Origin: GCA-003244245 sp052390115
Lineage (GTDB): Bacteria; Actinomycetota; Actinomycetes; Mycobacteriales; Pseudonocardiaceae
Assembly (NCBI GenBank): GCA_052390115.1
Contig: JBQTHE010000053.1
Coordinates: 10,994 to 74,993, forward strand
Direction: 5' to 3'
DNA: 64,000 bases
The notes beneath the pieces were generated by a model, which saw only the letters and a list, made by a program, of their open reading frames with translations, was not told the origin of the DNA and made no database searches. Below, in pieces: positions 9,534 to 17,607 of the stretch; position 1 is the stretch's first letter; the number at the start of each line of letters is the position of its first letter. A program made the position numbers and the translations under genes.

Positions 9534-11639
9534 TTAGTCCGGTATGCGACCCAGCGTACGGCGGGCCGCGTCTGCCACCGCCTCGCCGGTGAAGCCGAAC
9601 TCCCGGAACAGCGTCTTCCAGTCGGCGGAGGCGCCGAAATGCTCCAGCGAGACCACCTCACCGTGATCGCCGACGAAGCGGTGCCACGGCATCGCGACGC
9701 CGGCCTCGACGGCCACCCGGGCCTTCACCGACGGGGGGAGTATCTGATCGCAGTAGGCCTGGCCCTGCGCGTCGAACCACTCCACGCACGGCATGGACAC
9801 CACCCGGGTCCCGATGCCCTCGGCCGCCAGTATCTCCTGTGCGGCGACCGCGAACTGCACTTCGGAACCGGTGGCGATCAGCAGCACGTCGGGCAGCCTC
9901 TTGCCGACGTCGGAGGCGGTGTCTGAGAGTACGTAGCCGCCGCGGGCGACGCCTGCGGCGTCGGTGCCTTCCAGGACGGGCACACCCTGCCGGGTCAGGC
10001 ACAGGCCGGTAGGCCGCGTGCCCTTCTCCAGCAGTGCCTTCCACGCCGCCGCGGTCTCGTTGGCGTCCGCGGGTCGGACCACGTCCAGCCCGGGAATGGC
10101 CCGCAGCGCGGCCAGGTGCTCGACCGGCTGATGAGTGGGGCCGTCCTCGCCGAGCCCGATGGAGTCGTGGGTCCAGACGTAGGTGGTCGGCGCCTGCATC
10201 AGCGCTGCCAGCCGCACCGCGGCTCGCATGTAGTCGCTGAAGATCAGGAACGTGCCGCCGTAGGGCCGGGTTGGACCATGCAGCACGATCCCGTTGAGGA
10301 TCGTGCCCATGGCATGCTCGCGCACCCCGAAGTGCAGGGTGCGCCCGTAGGGGTGCGCGGTCCACATCTTCGTGGAGGTCTTCTCGGGTCCGAACGAGTC
10401 GGCACCCTTGATCGTGGTGTTGTTGCTTTCACCGAGGTCGGCAGAACCACCCCACAGCTCCGGGAGCACCTCCCCGATGGCCGACAGCACCTCCCCGGAC
10501 GCCTTGCGCGTGGCCACGTCTTTCGACCCGGGCTCCCACGTGGGCAGCTTCTCCGCCCAGCCGGCGGGTAGCTCCCGGCGAGTCAGGCGGTCGAATAACG
10601 CGGCGCCTGACGGGTTGGCCTGCCGCCAAGAGTCGAAGGACTGCTGCCACTGTGCGTGCGCGGCCTGGCCGCGGGCCACCACCTGGCGGGCGTGCTCCAG
10701 CACCGCTGCCTCGACCACGAAGGAGCGCTCGGGGTCAAAGCCCAGTATCTCTTTCACCGTGGCCACCTCGTCGGCGCCCAGCGCGGAGCCATGCGCGGCC
10801 CCGGTGTTCATCTTGTTCGGCGCCGGATAAGCGATCACGGTGCGTAGCACGATCAGTGAGGGCCGTCCGGTCTCGGCCTTGGCCGCCTTGATCGCGTCCA
10901 GGATGCCGACGACGTCCTCGCCGCCATTCACGGTCTGCACATGCCAGCCGTATGCCTCGTAGCGGGCGGCGGTGTCCTCCGACAGCGCGATCGCGGTGTC
11001 GTCCTCGATGGAGATCTCGTTGGAGTCGTAAAACACCATAAGGTTGCCGAGCTCCTGGGTGCCGGCCAGCGAGCAGGCTTCCGAGGTGACGCCCTCCTGG
11101 ATGTCGCCGTCGGAGGCGAAGACGTAGATGTGGTGGTCGAAGGGACTCTCGCCCGGCGGAGTGTCGGGATCGAACAGGCCGCGCTCCCGGCGAGCGGCCA
11201 TGGCCATCCCGACTGCGGCGCCCAGACCCTGGCCCAACGGTCCGGTAGTGATCTCTACGCCGACGGTGTGCCCGTACTCGGGGTGGCCCGGGGTCTTGGA
11301 ACCCCAGGTGCGCAGCTGCTCGATGTCCTCCAGCTCCAGCCCATAGCCGGACAGGAACAGCTGCAGGTACAGCGTCAGGCTGGAGTGGCCGACGGACAGC
11401 ACGAACCGGTCCCTGCCGGTCCAGGCTGGATCGGTGGGATCGTGCCGCAACACCCGCTGGAACAGCGTGTATGCCAGCGGGGCAAGGCTCATGGCGGTGC
11501 CTGGGTGACCGCTGCCGACGCGCTGCACCGCGTCAGCGGCGAGCACCCGGATGGTGTCCACCGCGCGGATGTCCAGATCGGTCCAGTCGTCGGGCACCCG
11601 GGGGGTGGTGAGCTGGGTCAGATCGTCGATGACGGACAC
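9534..11639 (-). CDS. tkt: Transketolase
   Basis: A 701-residue thiamine-diphosphate enzyme of the non-oxidative pentose phosphate pathway. It shows GHPGTAMSLAP near the N-terminus, the ThDP/Mg motif SDGDIQEGVTSEA, and the pyrimidine-domain segment TYVWTHDSIGLGEDGPTHQP. The GTG start at 11639 has AGGAGC seven bases before it. It is the first gene of the minus-strand operon and is divergent from ctaB, as in other actinobacteria. Confidence 0.96.
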   Translation of the reverse strand: MSVIDDLTQLTTPRVPDDWTDLDIRAVDTIRVLAADAVQRVGSGHPGTAMSLAPLAYTLFQRVLRHDPTDPAWTGRDRFVLSVGHSSLTLYLQLFLSGYGLELEDIEQLRTWGSKTPGHPEYGHTVGVEITTGPLGQGLGAAVGMAMAARRERGLFDPDTPPGESPFDHHIYVFASDGDIQEGVTSEACSLAGTQELGNLMVFYDSNEISIEDDTAIALSEDTAARYEAYGWHVQTVNGGEDVVGILDAIKAAKAETGRPSLIVLRTVIAYPAPNKMNTGAAHGSALGADEVATVKEILGFDPERSFVVEAAVLEHARQVVARGQAAHAQWQQSFDSWRQANPSGAALFDRLTRRELPAGWAEKLPTWEPGSKDVATRKASGEVLSAIGEVLPELWGGSADLGESNNTTIKGADSFGPEKTSTKMWTAHPYGRTLHFGVREHAMGTILNGIVLHGPTRPYGGTFLIFSDYMRAAVRLAALMQAPTTYVWTHDSIGLGEDGPTHQPVEHLAALRAIPGLDVVRPADANETAAAWKALLEKGTRPTGLCLTRQGVPVLEGTDAAGVARGGYVLSDTASDVGKRLPDVLLIATGSEVQFAVAAQEILAAEGIGTRVVSMPCVEWFDAQGQAYCDQILPPSVKARVAVEAGVAMPWHRFVGDHGEVVSLEHFGASADWKTLFREFGFTGEAVADAARRTLGRIPD

Positions 11640-11684
11640 ACTCGTGCTCCTGACTGTGTTCGGTTCGGCGCCGGTGGCGAGGGC

Positions 11685-11698
11685 GGCCTGCGCAGGCC
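11685..11698. promoter_or_regulatory. 14-bp perfect palindrome in the tkt/ctaB divergent region
   Basis: GGCCTGCGCAGGCC is a perfect palindrome 46 bp upstream of the tkt GTG, in the intergenic DNA shared with ctaB. It could be an operator for the pentose phosphate operon. No clear -35/-10 pair could be assigned, and GC-rich palindromes arise easily by chance. Confidence 0.25.
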
Positions 11699-11852
11699 AG
11701 CCTCTTGACCTCCCACCCTAGCGAGAAGACGCCAGCCCGCGATCCGAACTGCCGCACCGCCCCCACCCCGGGTGATGCACGCCACGCGATTACCATCGGC
11801 AGTCACGTACCCACCCCCGACCAGGCCCGATCAGCGACGACGAGGAGCCGCG

Positions 11853-12767
11853 GTGAGCAGTGCCGTCGAGGCTCCCGCAGGATCGCGCGTATCGCGCCAT
11901 CGCGGCGGTGCGCTGCGCGGCTATGTCGCGCTGACCAAGCCGCGAGTGATCGAGCTGCTTCTGGTCACCACCATCCCGGCGATGTTGCTAGCGGCGGGAG
12001 GGGTGCCGTCCTTGTGGCTGATTCTGGCCACCCTGCTGGGCGGCATCATGGCCGCGGGCAGCGCCAATGCGCTGAATTGTGTAGCCGATGCCGATATCGA
12101 CGCCCAGATGAAACGGACCCGAGCCCGGCCGCTGGTCACCCACGAGGTGCCCATTCACCACGCGCTGGTCTTCGGGATCGCGTTGGGGGTGGCTTCGTTC
12201 GGCTGGCTGTGGGCCACCACCAACCTGCTCTCGGCGCTGCTAGCGGTCGGGACGATCCTGTTCTATGTATTCGTCTACACGCTGGTGCTCAAACGCCGCA
12301 CCGCACAGAACATCATCTGGGGTGGCGCCGCCGGGTGCATGCCGGTGGTGATCGGCTGGTCGGCGGTCACCGGCACGGTGGGCTGGCCTGCGCTGGTGAT
12401 GTTCGGAGTGGTCTTCTTCTGGACCCCGCCGCACACCTGGGCGCTGGCGATGAAGTTCCGCGAGGACTACCAGCGGGTGGGCGTGCCGATGCTGCCCGCG
12501 GTGGCCTCCCCGGTGTCTGTGGCCCGCCGGATCGTCATGTTCAGCTGGCTGATGGTGGCTTGGAGCCTGCTCCTGATCCCGGCCACGGGCTGGATCTACG
12601 CCGCGGTGGCGGTGCTGGCCGGCGGCTGGTTCGTGGTGATGGCACACCGGCTGCACGCCGCTGTGCGCCGCGGCCTGGCGGTCAACCCCATGCGCTTGTT
12701 CCACTTCTCCAACACCTACCTGGCACTGGTCTTCGTAGCGATCGCCGTCGACTCAGTGCTGCTGTAG
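11853..12767 (+). CDS. ctaB: Protoheme IX farnesyltransferase (heme O synthase)
   Basis: A 304-residue UbiA-superfamily membrane enzyme that adds farnesyl to heme b to give heme O for cytochrome oxidase. YVALTKPRVIELLLVTTIPAML starts the first membrane helix. The prenyl-diphosphate motif NCVADADIDAQMKRTRARPL and the second conserved loop (FREDYQRVGVPMLP) are clear, and about nine hydrophobic segments follow. I chose GTG 11853 because GAGGAG lies six to seven bases before it; an ATG at 11772 would add 27 poorly conserved residues. The partner heme A synthase is at 29.8 kb. The 3' end overlaps the convergent membrane-protein gene. Confidence 0.95.
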   Translation: MSSAVEAPAGSRVSRHRGGALRGYVALTKPRVIELLLVTTIPAMLLAAGGVPSLWLILATLLGGIMAAGSANALNCVADADIDAQMKRTRARPLVTHEVPIHHALVFGIALGVASFGWLWATTNLLSALLAVGTILFYVFVYTLVLKRRTAQNIIWGGAAGCMPVVIGWSAVTGTVGWPALVMFGVVFFWTPPHTWALAMKFREDYQRVGVPMLPAVASPVSVARRIVMFSWLMVAWSLLLIPATGWIYAAVAVLAGGWFVVMAHRLHAAVRRGLAVNPMRLFHFSNTYLALVFVAIAVDSVLL

Positions 12768-13978
12768 GGCTGCTCTAGGGACGGACCGAAACCGCGATTC
12801 GGCGCCGAATAGCGCTCGGCGCGGGGCAGGAAACCGCGATTCGGCGCCGAATGGATGACTGCTGCTTTGGGGTGATGATGCATGGGACGGCGTGGTTTGC
12901 TGACCCGGCGGGTGGGGCCGGTGTTGAGCCGTTGCTGCCACGCCTCGTAGGTGGCGGGGCTCATGCCGTGAACAGCGGGCCCGCGATCGGCCGGAATGAG
13001 GGGCGGCCACGGCCAGTACCGGCCCACGCCGCGTGCGCTCCAGAAGCCGAGGCCGAGGACCAGGCCGAAGATCAGGTGCCCGATCAGCGAGAGCGAAACC
13101 GTGGTGGCGGTGAGGGGGAACATCAACTCCTCGCCGCGCGGGGCCAGCGCGACGGTCGCGATCAAACCGGTCCACACCGGGAAGACCGCGAAGGCCACCG
13201 CCGCGAGCACGACGTCGCGGCGCGACCACCGGTCGAGGCCCACCGCGAGCGCGACGACGAAGAACGCGATGCCGATCCCACCGCCGTCGCCGACGTAGCG
13301 CCACAGGTAGCCGACCACGGCGCCGGCCCGGGTCTCGGTACCGTCGGTGATCCAGGTGCCCATCGTCGGGATGAAATCGCCCCACCATCCGAGCATGTAG
13401 ACGGTGTCGAGACGGAAGATGTCATAGACGACGCAGGCGACTATCCCCGAGACGAGCCCGCGCCCGACGATCCGGTCGGTGGGGTGCGGCGCGAACACAG
13501 CCATCACCGCGAGTGTGGCAGCCAGCGGGATTATCACCAGTGCTGCGGTGGTGTTCATCGAGACGAGACCGAAGACCTGCGCGGAGATCGCGAGCAAGGG
13601 CAGCCCGGCCAGCAGGAGGTGCAGGCCGATCCGTGCGGCGATCCGGTTCTGGTCGCTGAACCATTCTCGAACTCCGGCGCGGGGTGCGAGCGCCGCGACG
13701 GTGACGACGGCACGTGGCGCCAGCGATGGGGGTGCTAGCGAGGGGGCGGTGGTGATGTCGCGCGGCGCGAACGAGGGGGCGGTGATGACGGTGCGCGGCG
13801 CGAAGGAGGGGGCAGTGGTGATGTCGCGCGGGGCGAACGAGGGGGCGGACACGCGCAGTGACCCTAGGGACGCCGGGGCCGGCGGCGGTCGATTTTGAGA
13901 ATCTCGGCGCCCGTCGGCCGGTTCATCGGTGGGTGACGGCGACGAGCGGCTTGGGATTAGGCCGCTTGGCGCAGTCAT
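12716..13978 (-). CDS. Multi-pass membrane protein with an N-terminal 11-residue repeat region
   Basis: I do not recognise a named family. From the ATG at 13978 the protein has 420 residues. The first ~130 are Pro/Ser/Ala-rich and include about 3.5 repeats of 11 residues (APSFAPRDITT, APSFAPRTVIT, APSFAPRDITT). Residues ~140-330 hold six or so membrane segments (HLLLAGLPLLAISAQVFG, ALVIIPLAATLAVMAVF and others). The soluble C-terminus runs through the palindromic repeat at 12797-12852, which encodes two SAPNRGF motifs, so the end of the gene has been remodelled by that element. The frame is open further upstream to 14929, but that part has no membrane or domain signal and contains other repeats. 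The start is uncertain. Confidence 0.55.
   Translation of the reverse strand: MTAPSGLIPSRSSPSPTDEPADGRRDSQNRPPPAPASLGSLRVSAPSFAPRDITTAPSFAPRTVITAPSFAPRDITTAPSLAPPSLAPRAVVTVAALAPRAGVREWFSDQNRIAARIGLHLLLAGLPLLAISAQVFGLVSMNTTAALVIIPLAATLAVMAVFAPHPTDRIVGRGLVSGIVACVVYDIFRLDTVYMLGWWGDFIPTMGTWITDGTETRAGAVVGYLWRYVGDGGGIGIAFFVVALAVGLDRWSRRDVVLAAVAFAVFPVWTGLIATVALAPRGEELMFPLTATTVSLSLIGHLIFGLVLGLGFWSARGVGRYWPWPPLIPADRGPAVHGMSPATYEAWQQRLNTGPTRRVSKPRRPMHHHPKAAVIHSAPNRGFLPRAERYSAPNRGFGPSLEQPYSSTESTAIATKTSAR
12797..12852. repeat. Paired 14-bp palindrome element, copy 1 (PAL42)
   Basis: Two perfect copies of the palindrome ATTCGGCGCCGAAT lie at 12797-12810 and 12839-12852, exactly 42 nt apart, each preceded by ACCGCG. 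A second locus with the same 42-nt period is at 14559-14614. The element is inside the 3' end of the membrane-protein gene and just downstream of ctaB. Confidence 0.65.
13733..13848 (-). repeat. 33-bp in-frame tandem repeat
   Basis: About 3.5 units of 33 bp at 13733-13765, 13766-13798, 13799-13831 and a partial at 13832-13848. They encode the 11-residue repeat of the membrane protein on the minus strand. Units 1 and 3 are more alike than units 1 and 2, which suggests duplication of a two-unit block. Confidence 0.7.
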
Positions 13979-14558
13979 TTGACCTGAACGCCCAAGTCGG
14001 TTCTCACGAACGCCGGTTGCGCTGCCCGGCCGGAACCTGGTGGCTGCGACGGGCGGTCGGCGCGGCGCGGTGACGGGACCGGGGCCGTTGTCGCGCACAT
14101 AGCGACCAGGACGTCGCAGCGGCGTCGGGTCGTGTTGGGGTTTTTGCGAAGCATGCGAGGAGTAGAGCGAACCTCGGCTTGGCGGGACAATGCTCGTTAG
14201 GTCCTGTTTAACTAGCCTTCTCCTCAGCCGGGCTGGGTCGTCAGGCTGCAAGTGAGTACGAAAGTGGCCACCACGAGCTGCTTGGTCACCCTCAACCCCC
14301 CGGTGACGAACCCGCTGGGTAACCCGTTGACTGCGTTGCGCATCCGTGGGGTCGTCCCGTGCTCTCTCTGATACAGCCCTGACGGCCGCCGAGGCTGACC
14401 GCGCAAGTTTCAGTTGCCCGCGGCGTACCGGTGCTCGTGCCCGCACTCGCGCTGGACATTGCCCGCGGATCTGGTGGCCAGGCACCCTCGCGCGGCGGTC
14501 GGCAATGCCCACCCCACCGGCCCGTGAACCGGTCGCTCTGGGCTGGGTCGGAACCGCT

Positions 14559-14614
14559 ATCCGGCTCCGAATAGCGCGCGGCACGATGCCCGGAACCGCG
14601 ATTCGCTTCGAAAT
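14559..14614. repeat. Paired 14-bp palindrome element, degenerate copy 2 (PAL42)
   Basis: ATCCGGCTCCGAAT at 14559-14572 and ATTCGCTTCGAAAT at 14601-14614 are imperfect versions of the palindrome pair at 12797-12852, with the same 42-nt period. The linker is similar too (both follow the first palindrome with AGCGC), and ACCGC precedes each unit. The whole ~70-bp element is therefore repeated, not just the short palindrome. Confidence 0.6.
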
Positions 14615-14639
14615 ACGGGTGACGACCCTGCTCTGTTGT

Positions 14640-14702
14640 CGCCGAGTTCGACACCCGAGCTGCCCGACGCTGGCCGGGACAGCCCTGGTGTCGAACTCGG
14701 CG
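14640..14702. repeat. Perfect 16-bp inverted repeat
   Basis: CGCCGAGTTCGACACC (14640-14655) and GGTGTCGAACTCGGCG (14687-14702) are perfect complements separated by 31 bp. The arms resemble the GAACTC...GAGTTC hairpin elements at 31.7, 23.0 and 63.9 kb. It lies in non-coding DNA and could be a hairpin terminator or a small mobile repeat. Confidence 0.55.
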
Positions 14703-14867
14703 TAGGTACCGAATGGCTGGCCGTCGGTCGCGGCAGGTCGAGGTACTCGACGTTCATGCGCAGCCGAGATGCGGTCCTCATCCCGGGTCGAATGTGCCCA
14801 GCACACCCACCCGGACCCCGTGAAGCACACGCTCATGTGGGTGTCGATACCGGTCAACTCGGCCACG

Positions 14868-15452
14868 TCATAGCCCAGTGAGCAGTAGTGACCGACCCGG
14901 ACCCGGCGACGGGTTATCCGATGGGCCACGGCGGGGCCGGAGGCTGTCGGGGTGCTCCCCGGCCCCGCCGTGATCTAGTTCCGGCCGTCCCGCCCGGGCG
15001 GTGGGAGTCGGCGGGATGGCCGGGGTCTGCAAGGGATATGTGGGCGGCTCGCTCAGGTCGGGCTCGACCCTGGGCAGCACCTCGGTGGCCTCCGGATCAG
15101 CCGCATCGGGTAGCGGCGGAAGGTCCACGCCCAGCTCGCTGGCCAGGTGGGCCTGCAGCCGGTGGGCTGGTTGCCGTAACCAGTAATGGGCCTTCTGAAA
15201 CACCATGCACACCTGGCGTCGGCGCCCCAACCATCCCGGACCCCGACATGACCGGCACCGACCCCGCCGATCCACCGGATGAGCGGCCAACAGCGAATAC
15301 AATCCCGCGCACGCTCCGAACCCCACCCGGCCGATAGCCTGTACCCCGTGCGCGGATACCACCACATCCAGCAGCGCGTCGCGCAACACCGCCTGCAACA
15401 GGCCCTGGCTGGTTTGATAGGTGGCGCCACTGGTGACTTGGTCGGTCGACAT
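14868..15452 (-). CDS. Hypothetical protein with a CxxC zinc-ribbon-like motif
   Basis: A 194-residue protein. The N-terminal half looks like a real conserved domain: LLQAVLRDALLDVVV, an ACAGLYSLLAAHPVD helix, then RGRCRSCRGPG with a nearby CMVF, which could bind zinc, then KAHYWLRQPAHRLQ. The C-terminal third is Pro-rich and weakly structured. I chose the ATG at 15452; earlier in-frame codons add a low-complexity extension. The gene is divergent from the HTH-kinase gene at 15620. I recall similar proteins of unknown function in actinomycete accessory regions but can give no role. Confidence 0.55.
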   Translation of the reverse strand: MSTDQVTSGATYQTSQGLLQAVLRDALLDVVVSAHGVQAIGRVGFGACAGLYSLLAAHPVDRRGRCRSCRGPGWLGRRRQVCMVFQKAHYWLRQPAHRLQAHLASELGVDLPPLPDAADPEATEVLPRVEPDLSEPPTYPLQTPAIPPTPTARAGRPELDHGGAGEHPDSLRPRRGPSDNPSPGPGRSLLLTGL

Positions 15453-15619
15453 GATTGCACCAGGATTCGACCGAGGGAACGGCGAGGTGGTGGGGTGCGG
15501 CATGAAGGACAGCATTGACAGTCGCTTGCCGTGTCGGCCAGCGCCGGCGGCGAAGTCTGGCACCGCGCCGACAATGTACCGACACGTGGCGTATCTGCAT
15601 ACGGCGATTGGCCCCTGAC

Positions 15620-16684
15620 ATGATGGTTGAACGGTCCACGATCACGGCGGCACGAAGGGCGTTCGGCAGACAGCTGGCTGAACTACGCGCAGCCTCAAAT
15701 CTGACGCAGGCTGACCTCGCTGGGCTCACAGGTTATTCACGCTCTACCGTCGCCAACATCGAGGCTGGATACCAGCTAGCCAGTCCGCGTTTTTGCCGGA
15801 AGTGTGATGACGTGCTCTCGGTCGGCGGTGTGCTTCGCGAGGCTCACGACGAGTTGGAGGAACTCAGACGAGAGTCACATCGCCGGGCCGCTGCATCAGC
15901 CCAGAATGACCGAAAGACGCAGATCGCTGAATGGCGCCAACGGGGATGCGCGATTCCTGAAAATCCCGGCAACGGCGCGGCTGCCTTGGCGATAAGACAG
16001 GCGTTGGCCACTCTCACTGACCACGCTTTCAACGATTCTAATGGTGTCGAACCGGGCGACCTGGGGACCTGCGTGCTCGATGCTTACCAACAGCAAAGGA
16101 CCGCCGCCGAGGCACTGTGCGTCGTCCTGGTCGGAGGATTCGCTGGTTCGGGCAAAAGCGAGTTCGCCCGGTTTCTTTCCTCGGTAACAGGATGGACCAT
16201 CCTCGATAAGGAGACCATCACACGCGCGCTCGTGGAACGACTGCTACTCGCTTACGATGGAGACGTGAACGATCGTCACAGTACCCTCTACCTGGAAAAG
16301 GTGAGACCGTTCGAGTATCGTTGCTTGATGGACGCCATGACAGAGAACCTGCGATGCGGCGTCTCCACGGTGGTCACCGGTCCATTTGTGCGCGAGTTCG
16401 CGGACATGGAATGGATGACACGGGTCCGCAACCGGTGCACGGCTCACGGTGCACGGCTCAGCGTTGTGTGGATGAGCTGTGACGAGGAGTCGATGCACGA
16501 CTACATCACGTTCCGCGGCGCCGCCCGAGATAGTTGGAAACTCAACAACTGGCGGGATTATATCGACACCATCGACCCGGAGTTTACACCCCCGTTCGAC
16601 CACCATTCTGTCGACAATCGGTTGAATGCTGCTGTCGCGCTCGCCGACCAGGCGCGCGAGATCGCAGTACGAATGCAGGCATGA
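15620..16684 (+). CDS. XRE helix-turn-helix fused to a P-loop (AAA_33/zeta-like) kinase
   Basis: A 354-residue fusion. Residues ~14-60 form an XRE helix-turn-helix (FGRQLAELRAASNLTQADLAGLTGYSR, in pieces, then STVANIEAG). Residues ~90-160 are a linker. From ~165 there is a P-loop nucleotide kinase with Walker A GFAGSGKS at 173-180 and DKETITRALVE after it, as in AAA_33, chloramphenicol-phosphotransferase or zeta-toxin kinases. The substrate is unknown. The downstream DapA-like gene begins 26 bp after the stop, so the two form a unit. An 8-bp inverted repeat (CGTGTCGG...CCGACACG) upstream of the gene might be its own operator. The start is the ATG pair at 15620/15623. Confidence 0.75.
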   Translation: MMVERSTITAARRAFGRQLAELRAASNLTQADLAGLTGYSRSTVANIEAGYQLASPRFCRKCDDVLSVGGVLREAHDELEELRRESHRRAAASAQNDRKTQIAEWRQRGCAIPENPGNGAAALAIRQALATLTDHAFNDSNGVEPGDLGTCVLDAYQQQRTAAEALCVVLVGGFAGSGKSEFARFLSSVTGWTILDKETITRALVERLLLAYDGDVNDRHSTLYLEKVRPFEYRCLMDAMTENLRCGVSTVVTGPFVREFADMEWMTRVRNRCTAHGARLSVVWMSCDEESMHDYITFRGAARDSWKLNNWRDYIDTIDPEFTPPFDHHSVDNRLNAAVALADQAREIAVRMQA

Positions 16685-16710
16685 AAAATCAAGACAGGCA
16701 GGGGATCTGA

Positions 16711-17433
16711 GTGGATCCGCATATCGTGGTGCCGGCACTCACCATCAGAAATCCCGCGGGCGGCCTCGACAAGCAGGGAACCGGGCAATACGCGAGGCGA
16801 GCTGCAAGTACGTGGGTTGATCGCTTCATTCTGTCGGGCACTACCGCGCGCGGCTACTTGATGACCGAGCAGGAACGCTTGTGCGTCGTGCGCGTGTGGC
16901 TCGACCACACCGATCCAGCTCGGCTGCTTGCCTGCTGTTGGTCACGTGCCGACGTAGACAACGCCGTCGAGCAAGGAGTCACGCCGATAGTCGTGATACC
17001 GCACCTTCACAACGACGACGCAACACTGCGCTTTTTCGCCTCGCTTCCCGCCGGGTCGTTCATCTACAGTCACCCGGGCAACTCCCCAACGGTCTTTGAT
17101 GCCCAGTTGTGCTCGAAAGCTCGTAGCAGCGATTGCCTCCCCGTGGGCGCAAAGCTGTCGAAGGCATCCCGCCGCGAGGTCGCAGCTGTCCGAGCCCAAG
17201 CCGGACCCTCCTTCATTCTCTGGGATGGCTCATCGCAAGACATCGCGGAGAGCATCGTGGCGGGGGCCACCGGTGTGGTGACCACACCGCTAAGCCCTTT
17301 CACCCAGCCGTTCCCGCCACGCAACCTCACGCAACTTCAACATGCTCTCGACGAGGTGCAGGCACACCTAGACCAGCTCCCGTCCCGAGAGGCCCGGAGC
17401 GATCACCTGTCTGCACTGGCTGCGTCGTCGTAA
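16711..17433 (+). CDS. Dihydrodipicolinate synthase (DapA)-like protein, short
   Basis: A 240-residue protein resembling the DapA/NAL class I aldolase TIM barrel: GLDKQGTGQYARRAASTWVD followed by RFILSGTTARGYLMTEQER matches the usual substrate-loop and TT(G) region, and GAKLSKAS is at the place where the Schiff-base lysine sits in DapA (GxK). Typical family members have 290-300 residues, so this one is short and the N-terminal strand is reduced. It is co-transcribed with the HTH-kinase. The reaction is unknown, and lysine biosynthesis is not implied. Confidence 0.6.
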   Translation: MDPHIVVPALTIRNPAGGLDKQGTGQYARRAASTWVDRFILSGTTARGYLMTEQERLCVVRVWLDHTDPARLLACCWSRADVDNAVEQGVTPIVVIPHLHNDDATLRFFASLPAGSFIYSHPGNSPTVFDAQLCSKARSSDCLPVGAKLSKASRREVAAVRAQAGPSFILWDGSSQDIAESIVAGATGVVTTPLSPFTQPFPPRNLTQLQHALDEVQAHLDQLPSREARSDHLSALAASS

Positions 17434-17484
17434 GACGATACGCCAAGGGACGTGGAGCCCGCTGGGGCGTGCGTTACCTACACT

Positions 17485-17540
17485 CTGCTCACTGCAAACG
17501 TCGGTGGCGGTTGAGTTCACGACGCGCACAATCGCTGCGC
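17485..17540. repeat. Double-hairpin element, partial copy
   Basis: This 56-bp stretch is nearly identical to the right half of the element at 23021-23106: both contain CTCACTGCAA, GTCGGTG, GAGTTCAC and GCACAATCGCTGCGC in the same order. The left arm is missing here. It lies between the DapA-like gene and the end of the flavoprotein gene. Confidence 0.6.
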
Positions 17541-17607
17541 TGGTAGCGCCGTGTGTTTCAGGACGCTAAGTGGTTGTCTCGCACCCGATGCATTCCGGAG
17601 GCGACCA

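Larger units (their letters stand above)
13979..14867. other. Long intergenic region with two structured repeats
   Basis: About 890 bp without a convincing gene. Long open frames exist on both strands but have no recognisable domain, which is common in DNA this GC-rich. The recognisable content is the degenerate palindrome pair at 14559-14614 and the 16-bp inverted repeat at 14640-14702. Nothing else is supported. Confidence 0.5.

Noticed and set aside
8381..9592. A 403-codon plus-strand frame opposite tal
   Set aside because: Same reason: antisense shadow of an intact transaldolase gene.
12716..14929. A 737-codon minus-strand frame as one protein
   Set aside because: The first ~310 codons carry no domain or membrane signal and cover the palindrome and 14640 repeats. 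A start near 13978 is more reasonable.
15515..15520. TTGACA as a -35 box for the HTH-kinase gene
   Set aside because: No matching -10 hexamer at 16-18 bp, so no promoter call was made.
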